This document shows positions 1-8,104 of a stretch of 64,000 nt of DNA, one piece after another (within the stretch, counting starts at the first letter, position 1; every line of letters starts with the position of its first letter). The stretch is from DATGKG01 sp963851325 (lineage in GTDB: Bacteria; Desulfobacterota; Binatia; Binatales; Binataceae), in the NCBI GenBank assembly GCA_963851325.1, contig CAWKOR010000001.1:3410001-3474000 (forward strand), read 5' to 3'. The position numbers and the translations under genes are program-made. The notes under the pieces are model-generated. The model saw only the letters and a program-made list of their open reading frames with translations, had not been told where the DNA came from and did not search any database.

Positions 1-289
1 AGGACTTCATGACAGAAGTTTCGGGTACCCGCTCGATCGCGGTCTCGGCGTGGTCGTCGACTCGAAAAAGTACGGTGTGGGAGCCTCCTGGTTCGGCACG
101 CGATGTTCTCCACGCGCATTCGGGCACGCGGGCGCATGGTCCTCGGTCGCCTTCGCCGATCCGGAATATCAGCTGGTCGTCGCGCTGGTTTTCAATGGCA
201 TGATGGCAGCCAATCCGCCGAAGCACGACGCGCGCGTGGTCAGTGTCCTCGACGCGCTCTACGACGACCTCGGCATTGGCCGTCATTAA
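1..289 (+). CDS. Serine hydrolase (beta-lactamase family), C-terminal part
   Basis: The frame is open from the window edge (codons from base 2) to TAA at 287-289, about 95 residues. It carries the C-terminal signature of class C beta-lactamase-like serine hydrolases: a GHAGAWSSVAFADP stretch (the KTG-box equivalent is HAG), followed by a beta-strand VVALVFNGM. Enzymes of this fold hydrolyse esters, amides or D-amino-acid peptides through a Ser in an SxxK motif, which lies upstream of the window and cannot be seen. The next gene, two bases downstream, is another member of the same fold, so the two are probably co-transcribed. The substrate cannot be told. Confidence 0.75.
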   Translation, partial: GLHDRSFGYPLDRGLGVVVDSKKYGVGASWFGTRCSPRAFGHAGAWSSVAFADPEYQLVVALVFNGMMAANPPKHDARVVSVLDALYDDLGIGRH

Positions 290-290
290 T

Positions 291-1370
291 GTGAGTTCGA
301 GGATTGCGACAACCTGGCTGCTCGCGATCTTAATCGCGAGTTGCGCGACCGGATGCCATCAGACGTCGAAGGATGTCGCGCCACTTCCGTTTACTCCCGC
401 GCCTGGAATTCCGATGGCGCGCAGAATCCCCGAACTCGATCGCTTCATCCGCGCCGAGATGGCGCGAGAGAATATTCCCGGTCTCGCCATCGCGCTGGTT
501 CACGACGGCAAGGCGTCCTGGGGCGCGGGCTATGGTGTTGCGAATTCATTTACGGAACGTATCCTGCTTCGCGATACACCTTTCGAGGCTGCTTCGATTG
601 GCAAACCGCTCACAAGCTATGCGGCATTGAAGCTGGTGCAGGACGGCCGGCTGGACTTGCATAAATCGATGAGCAGTTACCTGCAGAAGCAATTCGTCGC
701 GCCCTCCCCGTATCGCGATCAGATCACCGCATGGCACGTGATGACGCATACTTCGGGCCTTTCCAATAACCTGCTCGAGTTGCGACACGAGGTCGCTTTC
801 CAACCAGGTGCCCGCTTCTCATATTCCGGCGTTGGCTTTATGTACCTGCAACGCGTCATCGAAAGCATCACGCATCAGCCCTTCAATGGCTTCATGACGC
901 AAACCGTTTTCGCGCAGTTGGGGATGGGCTCGACCAGCTATTTCCGCTCGATGGGTGACGATCGTATCGCGCGGGGACACCTCTACCTGCTCGGGTTCGC
1001 GCTTCCGATGCCGTTTTTTCCTATCGCCCAGCCCAACGCAGCCAACCTGCTATGCTCCGCGGCGACCGATTTGGCGAAATTCGCTGTGGAGTTAATGAAT
1101 CCTCGTTTCCTCGATCGCGACCTGGTCGGACAGATGCTCAGCGAGCAGGTACAAGGCGCTATCGGCAAAGAACCGGTGTCCTGGGGCCTCGGCATTGGGG
1201 TGCATCAGACCGCCGGCGGCAATTGCTTCTGGCAATGGGGCGACAATCCGGATTTCGGGAGCTATCTTCTCGGCTGTCCCGCCGCGAAGATGGCCGTCGT
1301 GATTCTCACCAACAGCTCGCGCGGCCGGATCGTCGCGCGCGAAGTCGCATCCAAAGCGCTGGGCGAATGA
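291..1370 (+). CDS. Serine hydrolase of the beta-lactamase fold, predicted lipoprotein
   Basis: About 359 residues. I chose the GTG at 291, directly after the stop of the previous gene, because it puts a lipoprotein signal at the N-terminus (hydrophobic run TWLLAILIASCATGC, lipid-attachment Cys near residue 22). An ATG at 243 in the same frame would bury that signal. The catalytic SxxK motif is S102-IG-K105 in FEAASIGKPL, a Tyr-containing second motif is FSYSGVGF, and HTSGLS matches the family. It is therefore likely an outer-membrane or periplasmic serine esterase/peptidase rather than a true antibiotic resistance enzyme; the substrate is unknown. Its stop overlaps the start of the following gene (ATGA). 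Confidence 0.8.
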   Translation: MSSRIATTWLLAILIASCATGCHQTSKDVAPLPFTPAPGIPMARRIPELDRFIRAEMARENIPGLAIALVHDGKASWGAGYGVANSFTERILLRDTPFEAASIGKPLTSYAALKLVQDGRLDLHKSMSSYLQKQFVAPSPYRDQITAWHVMTHTSGLSNNLLELRHEVAFQPGARFSYSGVGFMYLQRVIESITHQPFNGFMTQTVFAQLGMGSTSYFRSMGDDRIARGHLYLLGFALPMPFFPIAQPNAANLLCSAATDLAKFAVELMNPRFLDRDLVGQMLSEQVQGAIGKEPVSWGLGIGVHQTAGGNCFWQWGDNPDFGSYLLGCPAAKMAVVILTNSSRGRIVAREVASKALGE

Positions 1371-2092
1371 AGAAGAACGCGCCGATCACGCCAACTACTT
1401 ACAACGACCTTCAAGCCGCTATCGAGGAAGGATTGCCAATCGAGGACGCCGATCTCTCCCAGCTCGACTGGAAGGATGCCCAATGTGCGGGTGCGACATT
1501 CATTCGATGCCGCTTCATTGGTTGTCGTTTCGGGCACGCCGATTTCCGCGGGGCGACGCTGGAGGAATGTATCTTCACCGACAAGGCCACTTCGAAGGGC
1601 TCGACCTTCGCGTTCAGTGAGTTGCGCGAGGCGCGTCTCATCCGCTGCGACCTGTCGTTCTGTCTTTTCGATCGATGCAAGCTCTTCGACATCGCGATGG
1701 ACAAATGCAACCTGCTCGGCGCGCGCTTCGAACATGCGGACTTCAGTCATTCGTACGGACGCAAGGTCACGCCGAACAAAGCCACCATCCATCGATGCAA
1801 TTTCGAGATCGCGCAACTAGTCGGCGTCCGTCTCCCGCAATGCGATCTCTCGGGCTCCAGCTTTCGCGAGGCCGACCTGACCGATGCCGATTTGACGGGA
1901 GCCAACCTGCGCGACTGCGACCTCGAAAAGTGCGAGCTGCTCCGCGCGAAGTTGGCGGGCGCTGACGTGCGCGGCGCAAAAGTCGCGGGCCTCAACCTGC
2001 TCAGCCTGGGCAGTATGCAGGGCCTGCGGGTCAGCCAGGAACAGCAATGGCTGCTGCTCGCAGGTTTGGGCATCGAAGTGCATCCTGATTAG
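1367..2092 (+). CDS. Pentapeptide-repeat protein
   Basis: 241 residues starting at an ATG that overlaps the upstream stop (ATGA), a sign of translational coupling. Two blocks of A(D/N)LxX-type pentapeptides are visible, roughly residues 35-125 (for example GATFIRCRF, HADFRGATL) and 150-220 (EADLTDADLTGANLRDCDLE). These would form right-handed quadrilateral beta-helices. The C-terminal helix-like tail GLRVSQEQQWLLLAGLGIEV resembles the end of Qnr/MfpA-like pentapeptide proteins. Some relatives bind DNA gyrase, but many have no known role, and nothing here proves gyrase binding. It starts the signalling block that follows. Confidence 0.8.
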   Translation: MKKNAPITPTTYNDLQAAIEEGLPIEDADLSQLDWKDAQCAGATFIRCRFIGCRFGHADFRGATLEECIFTDKATSKGSTFAFSELREARLIRCDLSFCLFDRCKLFDIAMDKCNLLGARFEHADFSHSYGRKVTPNKATIHRCNFEIAQLVGVRLPQCDLSGSSFREADLTDADLTGANLRDCDLEKCELLRAKLAGADVRGAKVAGLNLLSLGSMQGLRVSQEQQWLLLAGLGIEVHPD

Positions 2093-2154
2093 CCCCGTTG
2101 CACGAGATAGAAACTCAAACGTAGAATTGGGACGGGTACGCAGGAGAAGTCCGA

Positions 2155-3456
2155 ATGGCCGAGCCGCTGACGTTCCAGGCGCTTGCGAGCAGTGACTATG
2201 TTCTGTCAAGCGCAGAAAACTACATCTTGTATGTTCTGCTCGAAGCGATTGCGCAGGGTAGCGGCGGTGGCGGTGGTGGCACCCGTCTTCCATTGAATCT
2301 CGGGGTCGTGATCGATCGGTCCGGCTCGATGTACGATGAGCGACGCCTCGAATTCGTGATCGACGCGGTCAAGTTCCTCGCCCAGAATGTCGCGCCCGAT
2401 GACCGGGTTGCGCTGGTGGCATTTGCCGATCGCGCCAAGGTTATCCTCGAACCAAATCAGATCCACGACAAGGGCGCTGTACAGCGCGCCCTCGATGATA
2501 TCGACCTGCTCGAAATCGGCGGCGGCACCCAGATGGCGCTCGGCATGCAAGCCGGCATCGACGAAGTCAATAAGGGTCACGCTCCCAACCGCCTCAACCG
2601 GGTGCTGGTGCTGACCGACGGACAGACCTACCAGGAGACCGCATGCACTGATCTCGCGACCAAGTATCGCGAGGCGATGTCCTTCTCGACCATGGGAGTG
2701 GGCGTGGAGTTCAACGAAAAGCTGCTGCAGAAGATCGCGCAGGACTCCAACGGCAAGTACCACTTCATCGGCAATCCGTCGGAGATCCCTCAGCTCTTCG
2801 AAGACGAATTATCGGGACTTCGCGCGGTCACGGTACGCAATGGGAGGATCGATGTGACCCTCTCGCAAGGGGTGCAGGTGCGCGAGGCTTTTCGCGCCAG
2901 CCCCGAGATTTACACGCTTGGCGCGCCGCTGGTTGACGAGCGCAAAATCAGCTACCAGATCGGCGACCTCGAAGCGGGCGTGCCGGGCTCAGTCCTGCTC
3001 ACACTGGTGTTGCCACCGCGCAAACCCGGCCCGGTGCGAATCTCCTCGAACGTTTTCACCTACGATGTTCCAGGCGTTGGTGAGCGTAACGCTTCGGTTG
3101 ACATGACGGTCGAGTACACCCTCGATCGCACGCTGACCAGCAAGCGCAACGGACGCGTGATGAATCTGGTCGATCAGGTATCGATCGCCAAACTACAGGC
3201 CAAGGCCGAAGAAGAGCTGAAAGCCGGCAACATCGATCGCGCGACCCGGTTGCTCGGCAACGCGATGCAGGGTACCCAGCGCCTCGGCAATGCCAAAGCG
3301 ACCCAGGCGCTGGCTGGATTGCTGGATCAGGTCAAGAAGACTCAGACCCTGCAGACCAAGGCCGCCAAGACCACGCTTCTGCAGGCCCAGGCGGTGGTGC
3401 GCAAGACTCAGATGTTGGATCCCGATGTGTTAAAGGAGTTCGGCAAGGACGAGTAG
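2155..3456 (+). CDS. VWA-domain protein
   Basis: 433 residues. A von Willebrand A domain spans roughly residues 48-220, with the metal-ion-dependent adhesion site visible as D54-R-S-G-S58, a threonine in GGGTQM and the aspartate in VLTDGQ. No signal peptide is seen, so it is probably cytosolic. A poly-Gly linker (residues 37-42) precedes the domain. The C-terminal 130 residues form a beta-rich region and then a helical, possibly coiled-coil tail rich in Lys, Ala and Gln. VWA proteins of this kind commonly sit with Ser/Thr kinases, PP2C phosphatases and FHA proteins, as here, and act as scaffolds or phospho-targets. Its partner is not known. Confidence 0.85.
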   Translation: MAEPLTFQALASSDYVLSSAENYILYVLLEAIAQGSGGGGGGTRLPLNLGVVIDRSGSMYDERRLEFVIDAVKFLAQNVAPDDRVALVAFADRAKVILEPNQIHDKGAVQRALDDIDLLEIGGGTQMALGMQAGIDEVNKGHAPNRLNRVLVLTDGQTYQETACTDLATKYREAMSFSTMGVGVEFNEKLLQKIAQDSNGKYHFIGNPSEIPQLFEDELSGLRAVTVRNGRIDVTLSQGVQVREAFRASPEIYTLGAPLVDERKISYQIGDLEAGVPGSVLLTLVLPPRKPGPVRISSNVFTYDVPGVGERNASVDMTVEYTLDRTLTSKRNGRVMNLVDQVSIAKLQAKAEEELKAGNIDRATRLLGNAMQGTQRLGNAKATQALAGLLDQVKKTQTLQTKAAKTTLLQAQAVVRKTQMLDPDVLKEFGKDE

Positions 3457-3566
3457 TAACCGTCATTTTCTTGATGGTGTGTGATACGCATAGGCGAAAG
3501 AAAAGCTGGAACATCTTGAACTGGGAGCGAGAGCCTTCGACCTCACAGCGAGGGGCATAGGAAAAC

Positions 3567-4208
3567 ATGATCAAGTGCAGCGAATGCGGTTACGAAAACA
3601 TGGACGGTCTGGACTACTGCGACGGATGCGGCGCGAAGCTTGCGGCTGCCGCCGGCGCGCCTGCCGCGGGTGGAGCCGGCACTCCGGCTGCACCGGCCGA
3701 AAGCGCCCCGGCTGAGGCCCCCGCGGCCGAGGCTGCTGCGGCGCCGGCTGCCCAAGAGCCTGGAGCTGCCGCCGCCGAGGCGCCCAAATCCGACGCGCCT
3801 ACCGGCGATCTCAACAAGCCCGCGGAGGCACCCGCTCCACCTGCCGAGTCGGCGGCCCCGGTGGCAGCTTTCAAGGCGAAGTTCGTGGTGGTGCGGGGCG
3901 GACGTAAGGCGCAGGAATTCCCGCTCGAGGATGGCAACAACCTGATCGGGCGGTGGGACCCGGAAACCGGCTCGTTCCCCGAGGTCGACCTCGACGCTGA
4001 CGATCCGGAAGCGAAGATCTCCCGCAAGCATGCGCTCTGCCGTATCGAAAATGGTAAAATTACGGTTGAAGATATCGGCAGCCTCAACGGCACCTATGTG
4101 AACCGGGGGCAACGTCTTCAGCCCGGCTCCCCGGCCGATATCAAAAACGGCGACGAAATTATTATTGGCAAGACGTTTCTCAAGTTGGTGGTTGAGCCAA
4201 TCGCCTGA
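3567..4208 (+). CDS. Zinc-ribbon / FHA-domain protein
   Basis: 213 residues. The N-terminus has a CxxC-x12-CxxC zinc ribbon (CSECG and CDGCG). A low-complexity Ala/Pro/Glu linker follows at about residues 28-105, then a forkhead-associated domain at about 110-210 with the usual GR, SRKHA and SLNGTYVN motifs. FHA domains bind phosphothreonine, so this is a likely target or adaptor of the kinases encoded next to it. The same zinc ribbon design opens the pseudokinase-phosphatase two genes downstream. The Ala/Pro linker shows strong G+C bias. Confidence 0.85.
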   Translation: MIKCSECGYENMDGLDYCDGCGAKLAAAAGAPAAGGAGTPAAPAESAPAEAPAAEAAAAPAAQEPGAAAAEAPKSDAPTGDLNKPAEAPAPPAESAAPVAAFKAKFVVVRGGRKAQEFPLEDGNNLIGRWDPETGSFPEVDLDADDPEAKISRKHALCRIENGKITVEDIGSLNGTYVNRGQRLQPGSPADIKNGDEIIIGKTFLKLVVEPIA

Positions 4209-4287
4209 TTCCAGACTGCTGGAGAGGCGTGACGCTAGGCCGCGCCTCATATCTTCCAAACTCACCAGGGCGGGCTTCTGACAGAAA

Positions 4288-5940
4288 ATGAATCCGGGTG
4301 AGTCCCTCAACACCGGCCACATGCTGGACGGTCGCTATCGCATCCACAAGGTGCTCGGCGTCGGCGGGATGGGCCGGGTGTACATGGCCAACGATACTCG
4401 CCTGGCCAATCGCCCGGTTGCGTGCAAGGAGATGATCGTCGGCGATGGCGTCGCGGAAAAAAAGGCCATCGAGGACTTCGCGCGCGAGGCCCGCGTGCTC
4501 GCACTTCTCTCGCATCCCGGCATTCCCAGCCTGATCGACTATTTCGTCGAGCACGGACGTCATTACCTGGTGATGGAGTTCGTCGCAGGCGGTGATCTCC
4601 AGCACATGCTCGACAAGCTGGGTCCCGGCGGCAAACTCCCCGAAGCTCAGGTGCTCAGGTGGGCGCGCCAGATGCTCGATGTACTGGATTTCCTGCATGG
4701 CCAGAAGCCACCGATCGTTTATCGCGACATCAAGCCCGGCAACATCATGATCGACAAGGACGGTCGCGCGATGCTGATCGATTTCGGCATCGCGCGTTTT
4801 CTGCCGCCCGGCGGCCGCGGCACCCAGATCGGTTCGGTCGGCTACGCGCCGCCGGAGCAGTACATGGGTAAAACCGAACCGCGGTCCGATCTCTATTCGC
4901 TCGCGGCCACCATGCATCATTTGTTGACCGGGCGCGATCCGCAGCTCGAGCCCCCGTTCAGCTTTCCGCAACTGCGCGACTTGAATCCGTCGATTTCGAG
5001 GCAGACCGCGGATGCGGTCATGCGCGCGCTCGACAAAGAAGTCGACAAGCGGCCTCGCAACGCTCGCGAGATGCTCAATGCGTTGCCGCCGCCGAGCCCC
5101 GACGACAGCAACTTCATAGCTTCGCCGTATCAGCCGACTCGCGAAGCGACCGCGTCCGCGCCGATGGCGGTGATCAAGACGGTCGTGCTGTCGGAGCCGG
5201 TGCGCGCACAGCCCGCCGCTGCGCGGATATCTTCCTCGCGACCGATACCTCCGCTCGCCTCGACGATGAAGACCATCGTGCTCAGTAATCCGATCGATGG
5301 ACCAACCGCCGCGCCGCAACCGCAATCGAGTACCGGGGGAACTTCGCGCAAGGCGATCGAGTTGAAGGACAAGGCGGTCGCGATGCTTGGGCGCGGCATC
5401 AAGGTCGGCCTCAAGGCGATCACACCGGTCGTCAATGAGCACGTGATCCGCGAACGCATGGAACCCGCATCTGGCTCCTCGACGGCGAAGACCGCGGACC
5501 TGACCAAATCGCGACCGGTCACTCCGGTTCGCCATCTTGACGCGACGCCGTCAACGTCATCCCGGGCCGCGGTGAATACCAACGGCCGCGCCGCGCAGGC
5601 AGCGCCCGCGAAGGCGACCGCGCATTTGATCGCGAAGGCGGAGAACCTCAAATTCTCCGTCATGGGCGATCGCGCGGTTATCGGACGCGTGCTGGATCCC
5701 AGCGCTGATGCGCCGATTGATATCGATCTGAATCCACTACGGCAGTCGTCGGATCGGGTGTCGCGCCGTCATGCGGAAATCGTGAAACGCGGCGGAGCAT
5801 TTTTCGTACGCGATTTGGGGAGTCTCAATGGCACCTTCATCGTGGGACGCGGGCGGCTCGGACGCGATCAGCTTTATCAGTTGAAAGATGGCGACCAGAT
5901 GATGCTCGGCAATGCTATATTGGAATTTCGGAAGGTCTAG
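4288..5940 (+). CDS. Ser/Thr protein kinase with C-terminal FHA domain
   Basis: 550 residues. A Hanks-type kinase domain occupies about residues 15-270: Gly-rich loop LGVGGMGRVY, ATP-binding lysine K47 in RPVACKEM, catalytic YRDIKPGN (D147) and DFG (D165). All key residues are present, so it should be active. A linker of about 170 residues rich in Ala, Pro and Thr leads to an FHA domain at about 450-548 (GR, SRRHAE, SLNGTF). The linker contains repeated K-T-(I/V)-V-L-S segments with Thr/Ser that could be autophosphorylation sites read by the FHA domain. That is inference. There is no transmembrane segment. Confidence 0.92.
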   Translation: MNPGESLNTGHMLDGRYRIHKVLGVGGMGRVYMANDTRLANRPVACKEMIVGDGVAEKKAIEDFAREARVLALLSHPGIPSLIDYFVEHGRHYLVMEFVAGGDLQHMLDKLGPGGKLPEAQVLRWARQMLDVLDFLHGQKPPIVYRDIKPGNIMIDKDGRAMLIDFGIARFLPPGGRGTQIGSVGYAPPEQYMGKTEPRSDLYSLAATMHHLLTGRDPQLEPPFSFPQLRDLNPSISRQTADAVMRALDKEVDKRPRNAREMLNALPPPSPDDSNFIASPYQPTREATASAPMAVIKTVVLSEPVRAQPAAARISSSRPIPPLASTMKTIVLSNPIDGPTAAPQPQSSTGGTSRKAIELKDKAVAMLGRGIKVGLKAITPVVNEHVIRERMEPASGSSTAKTADLTKSRPVTPVRHLDATPSTSSRAAVNTNGRAAQAAPAKATAHLIAKAENLKFSVMGDRAVIGRVLDPSADAPIDIDLNPLRQSSDRVSRRHAEIVKRGGAFFVRDLGSLNGTFIVGRGRLGRDQLYQLKDGDQMMLGNAILEFRKV

Positions 5941-6053
5941 CAGGGTTTGAAGATGCGAGTCTTGCTTCCATCGTTAAGTAGCAATGCCCGGAGTGCCGTC
6001 CCTTCTCTGGTTGTGCTTTGTGAGACAGGAGACAAGAAGAGGAGGGCGGCGGC

Positions 6054-8099
6054 GTGATTACCTGCCCTGAATGTGGATTTCAGGCGGCCGACGACGCCAA
6101 ATTCTGCGATCGATGCGGTCGCGGATTGTCTGCCGCCCCAGCACCTGTGCATGTGCTCTCGACCCGGCCCACGCCGCTCGCGCCCGGTACTGTCGTTCGT
6201 GGCTACGAAATCGTCGAGCTTACCGCGCAGGATTCGGTGGAGAATCGCTATCGCGCGATTCGAAAGGCGGATGGCAAGGAGGAGAAGGTCAGCCTGCGCG
6301 AGCGCATCGCGCCGCCGAGGGAAGAACCGGAGGAAAGGCCTGTCGAAGACGCTAAGCCTGTATCGCCGCTGCACCCGCCCGCCGTCGATCCTCATGCGAA
6401 GACCGCCGAACTGAAGCCTCCGCCGGGAATGACCAATGGCGAGGCAACCCCGCCCGCGTCTGCAAGCGAGGCCCAGCCGCACGAGGCCGCGGCCGTTACA
6501 ACGACGACTTCCGGGTCGGCCGTTGATGCCGCCCTCGACGTCGCCACTGAGACTTCGGTCGAGGCTGCTCCCGAAATCGAACCCGCCTCCAACGATGCTC
6601 CACGTGAAGCTGCCAATGGGGCGATCGCCGAAAGCGCTTCGGCGGTGGACGCCGCCACGCCGGAGCAGGAGTTCATCAAGGATCTGCCGGATCATTTCGC
6701 CGACGACCTCGGCGAAGTCTTCGGGCGTGTGCTCGCGCTTTCGATGACGCTGGCGCATCCGGCGTTTGAGAAGGCGAGCTCAGGCTTCGCCAATGACGGT
6801 CGAGTCTATCTCGTCTATCCCGATAGCGAGGCCACGCCGCTATCGCGCCGTCGCGGCGGCATCAGGATGAGTGAGCCGGATGCGATCGCGATTGCGCTGC
6901 AGGTTTGCCAGGCGGTTGGTTTCGTTCACAAGCGCGGCCTGCGGCTCAACGACATTTGTCCCGAGTCGGTGGCGATCGCGGGCGATGGCCGGGTGAAAAT
7001 GACCGGCCTCAACTACGTATCCAACGACAACGAGCTGCAGGCCGATCCGATTTTCAATGACGGCTACACTCCGCCGGAGATCTATCGCGGCAAAAAGGCC
7101 GACAAGCGCGCTGACGTTTTCTCGGTCGGCGCGCTGCTCTACTCGATGCTCACCGGTGATCGCCTGCAGTCCGAGACCTGGCGCGAGGAAGCCGGTCCGA
7201 TCCGTTTTTATCCGCCGCATGTGGTTTCGCCGTCGCTCGAGCAGGCGATCCTTCGTGCGGTGCAGTTCAATCCGGGAGATCGATGGCCCAACATCGACGC
7301 GCTCAAGGCTGAGCTGCTCAAGCAGAGCGGCGAGGTCAAGATTCGCGCGGCATCGCTGACCAACGTCGGGATGATGCGCGAGTTGAACGAGGATTCGGTG
7401 CTGGCGCTGGAATTTTTTCGCGATTCCCAAGTCGAGCCGGCGCAGAATTTTCTCTACGTGGTATGCGACGGGATGGGCGGCGCGGAGGCCGGTGAAACCG
7501 CCAGTGCAATTGCCGTAGCAACTATCCGCGACTATGTTGAAGGAAGGTTTCGTCGCGGCGAAACGCAGGCGCTCGGAGACTCCCTGACCGCCGCTCTGGA
7601 AGAGGCCAACCGCCTCATCATCGAGTACCAGAAAGAGCGGCCCGAGGCGCGCGGGATGGGTTCCACCGGCGTATGCGCCGCGATCGTGCCTCCGGATGGT
7701 GCGGTGGCCTGGGTGGGAGACAGCCGCGCCTACATGCTCGAAGGCGGCACTCTCCGCCAGCTCACGAAAGATCATTCGTTGGTGCAGCGATTGGTTGAGA
7801 TCGGACAGATCACGGCCGAAGAGGCGCGTCATCATGAGCACAAGAACGTCATCACGCGTTCGCTCGGCGCGCGTCAAAGCGGCGCGGCCGGCGCCGAAAT
7901 GGTGCCGATCAAACTGCGCCGCGGTGACAAGCTGCTGCTGTGCAGCGACGGGTTGATGGCGCACGTCGACGACCCCGCAATCGCCGAAATCATGAAGCGC
8001 TACGACGATCCATATCCCACCGCGCGCGAATTGATCGCCGCGGCGAATGCCGGCGGCGGCAGCGACAACATTTCCGTCATCGTGGTCTTCGCCAGCTAG
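6054..8099 (+). CDS. Zinc ribbon - pseudokinase - PP2C phosphatase fusion
   Basis: 681 residues, GTG start with a strong AGGAGGG ribosome-binding site. Parts in order: zinc ribbon (1-30, CPECG and CDRCG); kinase N-lobe-like strands (about 50-95); acidic Ala/Pro linker (about 95-205); kinase C-lobe (about 210-425); PP2C phosphatase (about 430-681). The kinase part looks dead: the catalytic loop HRDxKPxN reads NDICPES and the DFG position reads TGLN. The PP2C part keeps its metal-binding motifs NEDS, DGMGG, GDSRAY, CSDGL and GGSDN, so it should be active. It probably removes phosphate placed by the kinases encoded on either side, with the pseudokinase regulating or targeting it. Confidence 0.88.
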   Translation: MITCPECGFQAADDAKFCDRCGRGLSAAPAPVHVLSTRPTPLAPGTVVRGYEIVELTAQDSVENRYRAIRKADGKEEKVSLRERIAPPREEPEERPVEDAKPVSPLHPPAVDPHAKTAELKPPPGMTNGEATPPASASEAQPHEAAAVTTTTSGSAVDAALDVATETSVEAAPEIEPASNDAPREAANGAIAESASAVDAATPEQEFIKDLPDHFADDLGEVFGRVLALSMTLAHPAFEKASSGFANDGRVYLVYPDSEATPLSRRRGGIRMSEPDAIAIALQVCQAVGFVHKRGLRLNDICPESVAIAGDGRVKMTGLNYVSNDNELQADPIFNDGYTPPEIYRGKKADKRADVFSVGALLYSMLTGDRLQSETWREEAGPIRFYPPHVVSPSLEQAILRAVQFNPGDRWPNIDALKAELLKQSGEVKIRAASLTNVGMMRELNEDSVLALEFFRDSQVEPAQNFLYVVCDGMGGAEAGETASAIAVATIRDYVEGRFRRGETQALGDSLTAALEEANRLIIEYQKERPEARGMGSTGVCAAIVPPDGAVAWVGDSRAYMLEGGTLRQLTKDHSLVQRLVEIGQITAEEARHHEHKNVITRSLGARQSGAAGAEMVPIKLRRGDKLLLCSDGLMAHVDDPAIAEIMKRYDDPYPTARELIAAANAGGGSDNISVIVVFAS

Positions 8100-8104
8100 C
8101 AATC

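Noticed and set aside
291..1370. True beta-lactamase (antibiotic resistance)
   Set aside because: SxxK is present, but the remaining motifs fit the broad serine hydrolase/esterase group and not a specific class C enzyme.
4180..5535. Long open minus-strand frame opposite the kinase-FHA gene
   Set aside because: The plus strand encodes a full kinase with all motifs. The opposite product is Arg/His-rich with no domain, as expected for antisense of GC-rich coding DNA.
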